Source: Chthonomonadales bacterium (GTDB lineage: Bacteria > Armatimonadota > Chthonomonadetes > Chthonomonadales > CAJBBX01). Taken from it: a stretch of 64,000 nt of DNA. The stretch spans positions 48,510 to 112,509 of the forward strand of contig JADLGO010000017.1 in assembly GCA_020849275.1 (NCBI GenBank), given 5' to 3'. Below the pieces are notes generated by a model that saw nothing but the letters and a program-made list of their open reading frames with translations, made no database searches and was not told the DNA's origin. Both the position numbers and the translations under genes were made by a program. Numbering within the stretch: position 1 is the stretch's first letter; every line of letters starts with the position of its first letter. Shown here one piece after another: positions 1 through 8,227 of the stretch.

Positions 1-212
1 ACCTGGACTGCGGCCTGAAGGACCACCTGCTAGAGGCCAATCGCGCCTTCCACGCCCGCCTCGAGCGGCTGGGCGTGCCCCACGCCTACGCCGAGCGCCC
101 CGGCTACCACACCTGGCCGTACTGGAACCGCGCCGTGCGCCACTCGCTGGAGTGGATGGCGGCCCACCTCGTCGGTTCGCGGCCATGCCCGCCGGCCGCG
201 GCGCCGCGCTGA
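1..212 (+). CDS. Esterase, D family (S-formylglutathione hydrolase-like), C-terminal end only
   Basis: Only the last 69 codons lie in the window; the reading frame starts at base 3 and ends in TGA at 210-212. The fragment holds a DCGLKDHLL segment, matching the loop that carries the catalytic Asp in esterase D proteins, and a GYHTWPYW segment, matching the family's catalytic His region. Such proteins are alpha/beta hydrolases acting on short acyl esters. The nucleophile serine lies upstream of the window, so the call rests on the two C-terminal motifs. The last dozen residues are Pro/Ala-rich and probably not part of the fold. Confidence 0.72.
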   Translation, partial: LDCGLKDHLLEANRAFHARLERLGVPHAYAERPGYHTWPYWNRAVRHSLEWMAAHLVGSRPCPPAAAPR

Positions 213-337
213 CCCGCGGCGAGCGCGCACCTCGCGAAGCCGTCGGCGCGCCCCGTTCGTCAATGGCTTGCGGAGGACCTCGGGGGCCCGCCGCGCGTGC
301 GGGCGGGCCGGGGCCCCCAGGGGAGGTACGAACGCCC

Positions 338-2506
338 ATGCTCAAGCTCCGTGTCCGGTTTCCGATCGCCTTCGCGCTGGTCGCCGCAGGCGCCGCCGCA
401 CTGCCGGGGCCGGCGGCCGCCGCCTCCCCCGACCTGAAGGCCGCGCTCGCCGGCATCCAGAAGCAGATCGAGGCGAAGCGCGCCGTGCAGCACGTGGCGG
501 GCGCCGCCCTCGTGGTCGTTAAGGATGGCAGCGTGGTCTTCGCCGGAGGGTTCGGCGAGCGCGATGTCGAGCGCGGCCTGCCGGTGACGGCGAACACGTT
601 GTTCGCGATCGGTTCCTGCACCAAAGCATTCACCGCCATGACCGTGATGATGGGAGTGGAGGATGGCCGGCTCGCGCTCGACGAGAGCCCGCGCAAGCAC
701 CTGCCCTACTTCCGCCTGCGCGACCCCGACGCCGACGCCCGCATCACCCTGGCCGACCTCCTCTGCCATCGCTCGGGCCTGGACCGGACCGATCTCGCGT
801 GGGCGACCGGCCGGCTAACCAGCGAGCAGATCATCCGCGTGGCCGGCCAGGCGCACGCCACCGCCAGGCTGGGCGAGAAGTTCCAGTATCAGAACGTGAT
901 GTTTCTCGCCGCCGGGGAGATCGTCGGCCGCGCCTACGGCAGACCGTGGGCAGCGGTGGTGCGCTCGCGGATCTTCGGCCCGCTGGGCATGGACCGCTCG
1001 GACATTTCGGCGCGGATAATGCAGCGCGACCGGGATCACGCGCTCGGCTACGCCTACGACGCGGCCGCCGATCGCTTCGCTCGCATCCCGATGCGCGACC
1101 TCGCCAGCATTGCGCCCGCCGGCGCGATCAACTCCTGCGCGGCCGACATGGGCCGCTGGGTGCTCGCCCTGCTTGGCCGGGGAGCGACCGGCTCCACGCG
1201 GCTCGTGAGCGAGGCCTCCTTCGCCGAGATGACCAGGCCCCGCATGGCGATGGGAGGCACGCAGAGCTACGGGCTCGGCTGGATGCTCGGGAGCTGGAAC
1301 GGGCACGCGCTCATCGAGCACGGCGGCAACATCGACGGGTTCAGCGCGCACGTCGCGGTACTCCCGGACGAGGCGATCGGCATGGCGGTGCTTACCAACG
1401 CGAACAGCACTCCGTTCACGGCCGCGGCGCGCGACCTCGTGTTTGAGGGGCTGCTGGGCAAGCCGGCGGCCGCGGCCACCCCTGGCGCCGGCCCAGCAGC
1501 CGACGCCGGCCCGGCAGCCGACGCCGCCCCGGTGCCTCCGGCGAAGGAGGCGGGCACCTACCGCCTGGCCGGGCCGAACATCGACTTCTCCATAACATGG
1601 GATGGCGCGCGCCTCACGCTCACTGTTGCGGGCCAGCCGCCGTACCCGCTCGAGCGTGTGGCCGGCCGCCGCTACCGCCTTGGCTCCCCGGCTCCCGCCG
1701 GTTTCTACGCCACCTTCCGTCCGGCAGCCGACGCTCCTGACCAGGCGGAATGCTACCTCGAGCAGCCGCAGGGCAACGTCACGCTGCGTAAGGTGCCCGA
1801 GGCGGCCTACGAGGCCCCCATCACCCCCGAGCAACTGATGGGCAGGGAGATCGAGGCGCTCGGAGGCGAGAGGGCGCTCCGGCGGCATCGGACGATGCGC
1901 ATCGAGTACGCCGCCGACCTCGAGACGCAGGGGCTGACCGGCGACGGCCGCATCTACGCCAGCGCCCCGGACGCACAGACGGACACCATCGTGCTGCGCG
2001 CCCTCGGAAAGCCCATCGCCACCATCCGTGAGTACTTCAATGGCACGAGCGGCGCGACGGAGATCAGCTTCGCGCCCGACACCCGCATCCAGGGTGAACG
2101 CGCGGCGGATGCCGCCGTGGCGGCCGACTTCTACGCCCCGCTCGACTGGAGAGAGCGGTTCAAGAGCGTGACGATCACGGGGACCGAGAAGATCGACGGC
2201 GAGGAGTGCTACGTGGTGCGGATGACGCCGAAGAGGGGGAGTCCGGTCACCGACTACATCTCGAGCGCGACCTTCCTCCCGATGCGGCGCGCGACGGCCG
2301 ACGGCGGCTCCGAGACCTTCTCCGACTACCGAGCGGTGGACGGCGTGAAGGTGGCGTTCACGCGCGTGCGAACGGCCGTCGGCATTGGCAAGGCGATGCT
2401 CGTCGTGCGTAAGGTCGCGTTCGATGTGCCTCTGCCGGAGGGGGCGTTCGAGGCCCGGCCGAAGCCGACGCGCTTCGGCGGCGTCTACCCGGAGACCTGG
2501 CGTTAG
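338..2506 (+). CDS. Secreted serine beta-lactamase-like hydrolase with C-terminal LolA-like domain
   Basis: The start at 338 is chosen because AGGGGAGG precedes it by about 11 bases and the product then begins with a clean signal peptide (about residues 1-29, ending in AAAA). The 722-residue product has the class C/penicillin-binding fold motifs SCTK (nucleophile Ser93, Lys96), YQN (184-186) and HGG (328-330). This is the S12/beta-lactamase-related family, which includes esterases and D-amino peptidases; the true substrate is unknown. A Pro/Ala linker with a repeated GPAADA follows near 390-410, then a small beta domain as in Pab87-type S12 peptidases, and from about 545 a region like the LolA/outer-membrane lipoprotein-sorting fold (GREIEALGGERALRRHRTM). 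It probably acts outside the cytoplasm. It stands alone, convergent with the MATE gene. Confidence 0.85.
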   Translation: MLKLRVRFPIAFALVAAGAAALPGPAAAASPDLKAALAGIQKQIEAKRAVQHVAGAALVVVKDGSVVFAGGFGERDVERGLPVTANTLFAIGSCTKAFTAMTVMMGVEDGRLALDESPRKHLPYFRLRDPDADARITLADLLCHRSGLDRTDLAWATGRLTSEQIIRVAGQAHATARLGEKFQYQNVMFLAAGEIVGRAYGRPWAAVVRSRIFGPLGMDRSDISARIMQRDRDHALGYAYDAAADRFARIPMRDLASIAPAGAINSCAADMGRWVLALLGRGATGSTRLVSEASFAEMTRPRMAMGGTQSYGLGWMLGSWNGHALIEHGGNIDGFSAHVAVLPDEAIGMAVLTNANSTPFTAAARDLVFEGLLGKPAAAATPGAGPAADAGPAADAAPVPPAKEAGTYRLAGPNIDFSITWDGARLTLTVAGQPPYPLERVAGRRYRLGSPAPAGFYATFRPAADAPDQAECYLEQPQGNVTLRKVPEAAYEAPITPEQLMGREIEALGGERALRRHRTMRIEYAADLETQGLTGDGRIYASAPDAQTDTIVLRALGKPIATIREYFNGTSGATEISFAPDTRIQGERAADAAVAADFYAPLDWRERFKSVTITGTEKIDGEECYVVRMTPKRGSPVTDYISSATFLPMRRATADGGSETFSDYRAVDGVKVAFTRVRTAVGIGKAMLVVRKVAFDVPLPEGAFEARPKPTRFGGVYPETWR

Positions 2507-2528
2507 CGGCGCCGGGCTGGCAACCCCC

Positions 2529-3920
2529 TCACACGCTGATCCGCTTCCAGCGCCCGTCGCGGAAGAGCTGGATGGTGAGCGCGCCGCCGACGAAGGTGGT
2601 GGCGGCCATGGCGACCCAGGCGCCGGCGGTGTTGTAGTCCAGGGCGAGCGCCAGCGCGTAGGCGGCGGGCAGTCGGAAGCCCCAGAACGTGAGCGCCGTG
2701 AGCACCGAGGGGCGAACCGTGTCGCCGGCTCCCTGGAGCGCCCCGGTGAGGACCATCCCGAACGCCAGCATCGGCTCCGAGATCGCCATGATGCGCAGGT
2801 AGCTCACGGCGAGCGGCAGCACCCTTGGATCGTGCGTGAAGACGGCGGCGAAAGGCTCGGCGGCCAGGAAGAAGACGGCGCCCATCGCCGTCATGATGGC
2901 GACCCCCTGCCAGGCGGCCGCCCAGCCGCACCGCTCGGCGCGGTCCGGGTCGCGCGCGCCGAGCGCCTGCCCGACGAGCGCCGAGGCCGCCACGCTGAAG
3001 CCGAATCCCGGCATGAAGGCGATCGACTCGGCGGTCAGCCCGATCGGAAGCGCCGCGACGGCGTTCGTGCCCTCGGCCGTGCGCGCCAGCACGCCGGTGA
3101 AGCCCATGAGGGATGTGGTGCGCAGCATCGCCGTGATGGCGGCCGGGATACCGATGCGCAGGATGCGGCGCGTCCACTCCTGGGTAAGCCGCACGTGGCG
3201 CGCCACCAGCGCGTCGCGCAGCATCGAGCGGCGCAGCAGCAGTACGTAGGCCGCCAGCGCGACCACGTTCGAGCCGGAGAGCGCGATGCCGCCGCCACGC
3301 AGCCCCAGCCTGGGCGCTCCCCAGTGGCCCAGCATCAGCGTCCAGTCGCCCACCACATGCACCAGGTTCGCCGCCACCATCACCTTCATGGGCGTGCGCG
3401 TGTCGCCGAGGCCCCGGAAGGCGGCGTTGAGCACGTTGCCCACGAACATCGGCACCATGCCAATCAGCGCCGCCGAGAGGAACTCCCGCGCCTCCGCGCG
3501 CGCCTCCGGCTCGATGCCGACGGCGCGCAGGAACCAGCCGAGGCCGAGGTAGACGAGCGCGGTGCAGGCCGCGCCGATCAGCAGTCCGAGCGCGGCGGAC
3601 TGCCCGGTGGCGCGCGCCGCTCGTTCCGGCTCCTGAGCCCCCACGTAGCGGGCCACGATGGCGGTGGTTCCCGCCGTGATGGCCATCGAGAGCGAGACGA
3701 GCAGGAACAGCACCTGGCCGCCGACCCCGACCGCCGCCAGTGCGTCGCGCCCGAGCGTGCCGACGAAGGCGCGATCCAGGATGCTATTGGTGGTCATCAG
3801 GCCAAACGTGACGACGGAGGGCCAGGCGATACGCCAGACCTCGACGGCGGGAGAGGGCGGGCGCGGAGAGGAAAGGAGTGGCCCCTCGTCCGCGAGGCGC
3901 CGGGTGGTCACGGTGTTCAC
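2529..3920 (-). CDS. MATE family multidrug/sodium efflux transporter
   Basis: The product is a polytopic membrane protein with the two six-helix halves of MATE exporters, which pump cationic compounds out in exchange for Na+ or H+. Recognisable segments include WPSVVTFGLMTTNSILDRAFVG in helix 1 and the ALVGQALGA turn in the second half. A GTG at 3920 gives 463 residues, the usual family length; an upstream extension to 4103 would be rich in Arg and Pro and lacks membrane character. There is no SD before this GTG, but a TACACT -10-like hexamer ends about 6 bases upstream, so the message may be leaderless. It is transcribed divergently from the oxidoreductase gene at 4079. Confidence 0.88.
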   Translation of the reverse strand: MNTVTTRRLADEGPLLSSPRPPSPAVEVWRIAWPSVVTFGLMTTNSILDRAFVGTLGRDALAAVGVGGQVLFLLVSLSMAITAGTTAIVARYVGAQEPERAARATGQSAALGLLIGAACTALVYLGLGWFLRAVGIEPEARAEAREFLSAALIGMVPMFVGNVLNAAFRGLGDTRTPMKVMVAANLVHVVGDWTLMLGHWGAPRLGLRGGGIALSGSNVVALAAYVLLLRRSMLRDALVARHVRLTQEWTRRILRIGIPAAITAMLRTTSLMGFTGVLARTAEGTNAVAALPIGLTAESIAFMPGFGFSVAASALVGQALGARDPDRAERCGWAAAWQGVAIMTAMGAVFFLAAEPFAAVFTHDPRVLPLAVSYLRIMAISEPMLAFGMVLTGALQGAGDTVRPSVLTALTFWGFRLPAAYALALALDYNTAGAWVAMAATTFVGGALTIQLFRDGRWKRISV

Positions 3921-4078
3921 GGCACAGTGTACCCGACGCCGCGCCAGGGCGCGGCGCGCGCATCCGCGGCGGCGCCCGAGGGAGGACGCCGCCGAATGCC
4001 GGGCGAACCTACGCGCGGTGCCGCGCCCGGCCCATCGAGGGCGCGGCCAGACACCCATCGAACCCGGAGGGTAGCTCT

Positions 4079-5107
4079 GTGAGCGACAAGATCGGCGTGG
4101 CAATGCTCTCCTTCGCGCACGTTCATGCCGGCGGGTACGCCGAGCAGGTGGCGGCCAACCCCCATGCGGAGCTCACCGCCGTGTGGGACGAAGAGCCGGC
4201 TCGGGGCCGCGCCGAGGCCGAGCGGCGCGGGGTCCCCTTCTTCGAGGTGCTGGAGGACGCGCTCTCGCGGGACGACGTGCAGGCCGTCGTGGTGGACGCG
4301 CCCACGAACCTGCACCCCATGGTGCTCAGGGCCGCGGCGACCGCCGGCAAGCACATATTCACCGAGAAGGCGCTCACGATCACCGTCGCCGAGGCCGACG
4401 AGGTGGTGAGCGCCGTGCGCGCGGCGGGGATCAAGTTCATGATCTCGCTGCCGTCGCGCACACGCCCCGAGATCCTCTTCGCGAAGCGAGCGATCGACGA
4501 GGGCTGGCTGGGCGAGGTCACCGAGATGCGCGCGCGCATCGCGCACATGGCCGCGCTGGACCGCTGGTTCAAGGCGGGCGACGCCCACGGTGGCAGCCTC
4601 TGGTTCGGCGACGAGACGGCGGCCGGCGGCGGCGCCTTCTTCGACCTCGGCTGCCACCGCGTCGACGTGATGCGCTGGTTCCTCGGCGAGCCCGCCAGCG
4701 TCGTCGCCCGGATGAACAGCTTCTCCGGCGCCTACCCCATCGACGACAACATGGTGGCCGTGGTGGAGTTCCGCAACAAGGCCCTGGGCATCCTGGACGT
4801 GTCGTGGGTGCATCGCGCCGGCCCCAACCCGCTCGAGATCTACGGCACGGAGGGCTACCTGACGATGGAGATGGGCCCCGGCCCGCGCATCGTGCTCGAG
4901 AGCACGAAGGCGCGGGCGAGCGGCATCAAGGGCGCCATCCTCCCATCCGAGCTTCCGCCCGCACTGCCCTCGCCGATGGTCCAGTGGATCGACGCCATTC
5001 GCGAGGGCTCGTCGATGACGATCGATATCCAGGACGGCTGGAACCTGACCCAGCTCATGGAGGGCTGCTACACGGCGGCCCGCACGGGCCGGGCCCACGC
5101 GTTCTGA
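4079..5107 (+). CDS. Gfo/Idh/MocA family NAD(P)-dependent oxidoreductase
   Basis: The GTG at 4079 follows GGAGG by eight bases and yields 342 residues, normal for the family. The N-terminal Rossmann domain starts GVAMLSFAHVHAGGYAEQ; the EKP-type catalytic loop appears as TEKAL, with Ala replacing the usual Pro. The C-terminal alpha/beta domain has GGGAFFDLGCHRVDVMRWF, the substrate-site segment. These enzymes oxidise or reduce sugars, inositols or related cyclic polyols; the substrate cannot be read from the sequence. It heads a probable operon with the three genes behind it (37-base gap, then overlapping codons). Confidence 0.85.
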   Translation: MSDKIGVAMLSFAHVHAGGYAEQVAANPHAELTAVWDEEPARGRAEAERRGVPFFEVLEDALSRDDVQAVVVDAPTNLHPMVLRAAATAGKHIFTEKALTITVAEADEVVSAVRAAGIKFMISLPSRTRPEILFAKRAIDEGWLGEVTEMRARIAHMAALDRWFKAGDAHGGSLWFGDETAAGGGAFFDLGCHRVDVMRWFLGEPASVVARMNSFSGAYPIDDNMVAVVEFRNKALGILDVSWVHRAGPNPLEIYGTEGYLTMEMGPGPRIVLESTKARASGIKGAILPSELPPALPSPMVQWIDAIREGSSMTIDIQDGWNLTQLMEGCYTAARTGRAHAF

Positions 5108-5144
5108 GGAGGCGGCCGCGCGGCCGCGCCCCCGGGAGGCAGCC

Positions 5145-5510
5145 ATGGAGGAGCTCGCGCCCCACAGTCCCGCGGCACAGGCCGTCTACGCCTACGTTCG
5201 CACCGTGCCGCCCGGCCGGGTCGTCACGTACGGACAGGTGGCGGAGATGGTGGAGACCGTCGCGCTGACGCCCCGGCAGGTGGGACACATCATGAACAAC
5301 GCGCCCGAGGACGTGCCTTGGCAGCGGGTGGTGGGCGCGGGGGGGAACCTGCCCATCGGCAAGCGCGGCACGCCGCTCATGATGCGCCAGCGACAGCTTC
5401 TGGAGCAGGAGGGAGTGCCCTTCCGCGCGGATGGCCGCATCGACATGGGCGCCTGTCAGTTGCGCGCCGATGACCCCCTGGGCGGCATCTTCGGCGCGGC
5501 GGAGGAGTGA
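5145..5510 (+). CDS. Alkyltransferase-like (ATL) DNA-binding protein, MGMT family
   Basis: This 121-residue protein is the DNA-binding domain of O6-alkylguanine-DNA alkyltransferase without its N-terminal domain. The TYGQVAEMV helix-turn-helix region is present (about 28-36). The alkyl-acceptor motif PCHRV is replaced by PWQRV, so Trp59 stands where the reactive Cys should be. That is the hallmark of ATL proteins, which bind alkylated guanines and hand them to nucleotide excision repair instead of removing the alkyl group. uvrA lies in the same window, though not adjacent. An SD (GGGAGG) lies eight bases before the ATG. Catalytic demethylation is not expected. Confidence 0.9.
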   Translation: MEELAPHSPAAQAVYAYVRTVPPGRVVTYGQVAEMVETVALTPRQVGHIMNNAPEDVPWQRVVGAGGNLPIGKRGTPLMMRQRQLLEQEGVPFRADGRIDMGACQLRADDPLGGIFGAAEE

Positions 5511-6073
5511 TGCCGGCGACGTGGGTCTTCCTCGCCTTCGACTGGGCGCTCTACCGCGCCTACGCGCCGCGAGTGCGGCGGGCGGCGTCCTCTGGCGACT
5601 TCGCCGCTCTGGACCTGGCGGAGGTGCGTGAGGTACTGTCGCAGGCGGACGACGACGCGGGTCCCGCTGCCGTGGCGAACGCCGTGCTGGCCGAGATCTG
5701 TTGTCGCGGCGAGCCGGCCGTGTTCGAGGGTTCGCTGCCACGGGTGCTGCGCCAGATGCGGCGCCACCCGGACGGCGACGATGCGGCGGACAGCCTCGGG
5801 GAGCTTGCCTTCGGCGCGCCGGGCGTTGAGGCATGGTTCCGCGCCACCTCGGGCGTTGTGGGCCTCCACACCCCCGAGCAGACGGCCGAGCTCGCGCGCT
5901 GGCTCGCCCACATGCGCCAGGCGCACCGCCCGGCGCCGCCCCCGCGCGGCCTGGCCGCGCTGACCGGCCGCTTTCTGCCCGGCGAGGGTGTCGACGCGGC
6001 GCTCGGCGAGCTGCTCGCGCTCGTGAAGGAGGCTGCCGCGCACGGCGACGGTCTGGCGGCGCTGGCGCCGTGA
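5510..6073 (+). CDS. Uncharacterised protein, 187 aa
   Basis: The ATG at 5510 overlaps the stop of the ATL gene (TGATG), so it is probably translated by coupling; a GTG three bases earlier is also possible. The product is largely helical, with no signal peptide or membrane segment. It starts with a Phe/Trp-rich stretch (WVFLAFDWALYRAYAP) and has a CC pair in AEICCRGEPAVFEGSLP. I do not recognise the family. Codon use matches its neighbours and the gene overlaps the next one by four bases, which supports it being real and co-expressed with the ATL protein and the following secreted protein. Confidence 0.68.
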   Translation: MPATWVFLAFDWALYRAYAPRVRRAASSGDFAALDLAEVREVLSQADDDAGPAAVANAVLAEICCRGEPAVFEGSLPRVLRQMRRHPDGDDAADSLGELAFGAPGVEAWFRATSGVVGLHTPEQTAELARWLAHMRQAHRPAPPPRGLAALTGRFLPGEGVDAALGELLALVKEAAAHGDGLAALAP

Positions 6074-7368
6074 AGGCTCGCCGCGCCGCGCCCGTCCTGT
6101 GGGCCGCCGTCCTGGCGGGCGTGGCGGCCGCGCTCCCAGCGGCGCGCGCCCCCGGCGCCGAGGAGGAGCTCGCCCGCCAGCTCGCCGGCGCCGCGTCGGA
6201 GGGTCTGGCGACCCGGCCGGGCGACCTGCGCGTGCCGACCGTGTCGCCAGCTCGCGACGCCGCGCCGCTTTATCGCGAGCTCGCGGCGGTGCTGGAAAGG
6301 CGGCCCCCATCGCCGGCGGAGAAGCGCCTGATGGCCTCCATCGCGGCGGGACGCCCGGTGCCCCACGCGGCGACCTGGCGGCTGGAGGCGCTGGCGCGCG
6401 CGCACCCCCGCGCGCTCGAGCTGGCGCGGAGGGCCGCCGCGCTTCCCGCCTGCGCGTTCAGCCGCGACTGGTCGGCCGGCGCCGCCACGCCGCTGCCGGA
6501 GTATGGCGCCATGCGTCGGGCGATGGCCATGCTCTGCGCCGAGGCGCTGGCACGGCGCCGCGCGGGCCACGCCCTCGACGCCGTCCGCACGCAGGCGCTC
6601 GGATTCCGCATGGCCGCGCACGCGTCCGCCGAGCCCGGCTTGATGCCCTATCTGGCCGCCACGGCGCTCGACACGATGACCCTGGCCGGCCTGGACCGCC
6701 TGCTGCGCAGCGCGCCCGACGAGCCGCGCGTCGCCGCGGCCGTGCGCGAGGCCGTGCGCGTCGGGTGGAGGCCGCGCAGCCTGGCGCGAGGCGTCCGAGG
6801 CGAGACGCTGATGGCGGTCCTGGCCATCGAGGCAATGCGAAAGGGCGGGCCGCCTGCGGAGTCGCCCGGCGCGCAGGGCGGCCGGGGCGCCTATGATGCG
6901 CTGGTCGACCGCAACGGGGCCGCCGTGATCGCCGCGCTGCGGCGTATGGCCCGAGCGGGCGACCTGCCCTACCGTCGCGCGGACACCGCGATGAAGGCCG
7001 TGCTCGCCTCCTTCGACGCGGACGACCCCGCACACATCCTCGGCCGCGAGGTGCTGCGCGTCTATGAGCGCCTGCCCGAGCGCCGCGCCCTCGTGCGGGC
7101 GCGCGCGCACGTGCTGAGCGCGGCCGCGGCCACGCTGGCCTACCGCGCCCGAGGCGGGGCGCCACCGGAACGGCTCACACAGGCGGTCGCGCCGGCGCCG
7201 GCCGACCCGTTCGCCGAAGGCCCGCTCGCCTACCGCCGCGATGGCGCCGGCTTCGTAGTCTACAGCGTGGGCCCGGGGGGCGCCTTCGATGGGCGCGCGC
7301 CCGGGTTCAGCACCTGGGAGCGCGAGGCGCTCTTCCTCTTCCCGGCCCCCGTCTACCTGCAGCCCTGA
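6070..7368 (+). CDS. Uncharacterised secreted or membrane-anchored protein, 432 aa
   Basis: The GTG start overlaps the previous stop (GTGA). The product begins with a basic residue pair and an Ala/Leu-rich stretch (about 3-29) that looks like a signal peptide or anchor. The rest is helical with many Ala/Arg residues, resembling a chain of helical hairpins, and ends in a beta-rich tail (AYRRDGAGFVVYSVGPGG), similar to the tail seen in some planctomycete and armatimonad secreted unknowns. No catalytic motif is visible. It is the last gene of the four-gene set that begins at 4079; function unknown. Confidence 0.68.
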   Translation: MKARRAAPVLWAAVLAGVAAALPAARAPGAEEELARQLAGAASEGLATRPGDLRVPTVSPARDAAPLYRELAAVLERRPPSPAEKRLMASIAAGRPVPHAATWRLEALARAHPRALELARRAAALPACAFSRDWSAGAATPLPEYGAMRRAMAMLCAEALARRRAGHALDAVRTQALGFRMAAHASAEPGLMPYLAATALDTMTLAGLDRLLRSAPDEPRVAAAVREAVRVGWRPRSLARGVRGETLMAVLAIEAMRKGGPPAESPGAQGGRGAYDALVDRNGAAVIAALRRMARAGDLPYRRADTAMKAVLASFDADDPAHILGREVLRVYERLPERRALVRARAHVLSAAAATLAYRARGGAPPERLTQAVAPAPADPFAEGPLAYRRDGAGFVVYSVGPGGAFDGRAPGFSTWEREALFLFPAPVYLQP

Positions 7369-7499
7369 GCCCGAAGCCCACGGGAGGCTCGGACGCCGCC
7401 GCCGGACGAGGAGGTGTTGGCCGCGCTGGGCGCGGGTTGAGGGAGTGGTTCGCGCGTCGGTGGGAGAAACGCGGGGCGGTGGGGCGGGCGGACGCGCCG

Positions 7500-7521
7500 G
7501 GGGCCGCCCGGAGGCGGCCCC
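7500..7521. terminator. Perfect GC hairpin between convergent genes
   Basis: Nine perfect base pairs (7500-7508 with 7513-7521) close a four-base CGGA loop. It lies between the end of the plus-strand gene at 7368 and the end of the minus-strand cold-shock gene at 7546, so it could end transcription from both sides. There is no T-run on either strand, so this is a hairpin by sequence and a terminator only by position. Confidence 0.5.
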
Positions 7522-7545
7522 AGAACGCACGGCGATGGCCGACAC

Positions 7546-7752
7546 CTAGAGGACGTTGACGTTCGCGGCGCGCAGGCCTTTCCCTCGCGGGTCCTTCTCG
7601 ACGTCGAAGGCCACGCGCTGGCCCTCGAACAACTCGCGGTAACCCGCGCTCTGAATGGCGCTGAAGTGCACGAACACGTCCTCGCCACCCTCCTGCGCGA
7701 TGAACCCGTAGCCCTTCGTGGCGTTAAACCACTTAACCGTACCCTCGGCCAT
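7546..7752 (-). CDS. csp: Cold-shock protein, CspA family
   Basis: The 68-residue product is a complete single cold-shock domain: an OB-fold RNA/DNA chaperone that melts secondary structure in messages. The RNP1 motif KGYGFI and RNP2 motif VFVHF are intact, and FNATKGYGF and the C-terminal AANVNV strand are typical. An SD (AGAAAGGAT) precedes the ATG. The nearest good -10 hexamer is about 150 bases upstream, giving a long untranslated leader like that of enterobacterial cspA, whose leader folds differently in the cold. Family assignment is firm; the leader's role here is inference. Confidence 0.96.
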   Translation of the reverse strand: MAEGTVKWFNATKGYGFIAQEGGEDVFVHFSAIQSAGYRELFEGQRVAFDVEKDPRGKGLRAANVNVL

Positions 7753-8227
7753 TGTGCATCCTTTCTGAATGCGGAAGAGTGCGTAAGCAGCGGTGATAAG
7801 AGCGAAGCCTCAGAGAGGGATCCAGCCGGGATACGGAGGACTTCCAATCAACGGTGGTTCTCGCAGTCACCCTGTACGCGGCCCTTCGTGTGACTTCGCG
7901 AACATTGTACCCGTGCCCCGAGCCGATTCACGCTCCGGAAAGCAAACTCACGTGAGGGCCGCGACGAGCGAGCGCTGGCGGCGCGCCGAGGAGAGAACGC
8001 AGGGCGGAAACCTGCTGCTCGTCGGCAGTAGCGGCGCGCGGGACGCCGGCTTCGCCGACGATCCGGGCTCCATCGCGAGGTCCGTGAGTGGCTTCGATGG
8101 CACGGCAGTGCCCGGAGCACTTCCCGACGCGTGCATGGGCGCCGTCGAATGGGCCGCGCGTGGCTCCGCGCCGGAGCGAGCGGCGGCGCCGTCGCCATCG
8201 CTCGCCGGACCCGCGCGCGGTTCTGCC
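7753..8227. other. 475-base stretch without a convincing gene (cold-shock leader and spacer)
   Basis: The proximal part (7753 to about 7900) is the likely untranslated leader of the cold-shock gene. The distal part is the spacer behind the outer-membrane protein gene, with a weak hairpin at 8176-8205 (GCGAGCG paired with CGCTCGC, 16-base loop) that may end that transcript. Open frames crossing the stretch have no SD, no domain signal and Arg/Pro/Ala-heavy composition typical of non-coding frames in GC-rich DNA. Confidence 0.5.
7904..7909 (-). promoter_or_regulatory. -10 element (TACAAT on minus strand) for the cold-shock gene
   Basis: The minus strand reads GGGTACAATGTT here. TACAAT is one base from the consensus and stands out in very GC-rich DNA. 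No TTGACA-like hexamer lies at 16-18 bases, so the -35 is weak or absent. A start just downstream would give a leader of roughly 145 bases before the cold-shock ATG. Confidence 0.45.

Noticed and set aside
5145..5510. Active O6-methylguanine-DNA methyltransferase
   Set aside because: The acceptor cysteine is replaced by Trp59 (PWQRV), so alkyl transfer is not possible; the protein is an ATL.
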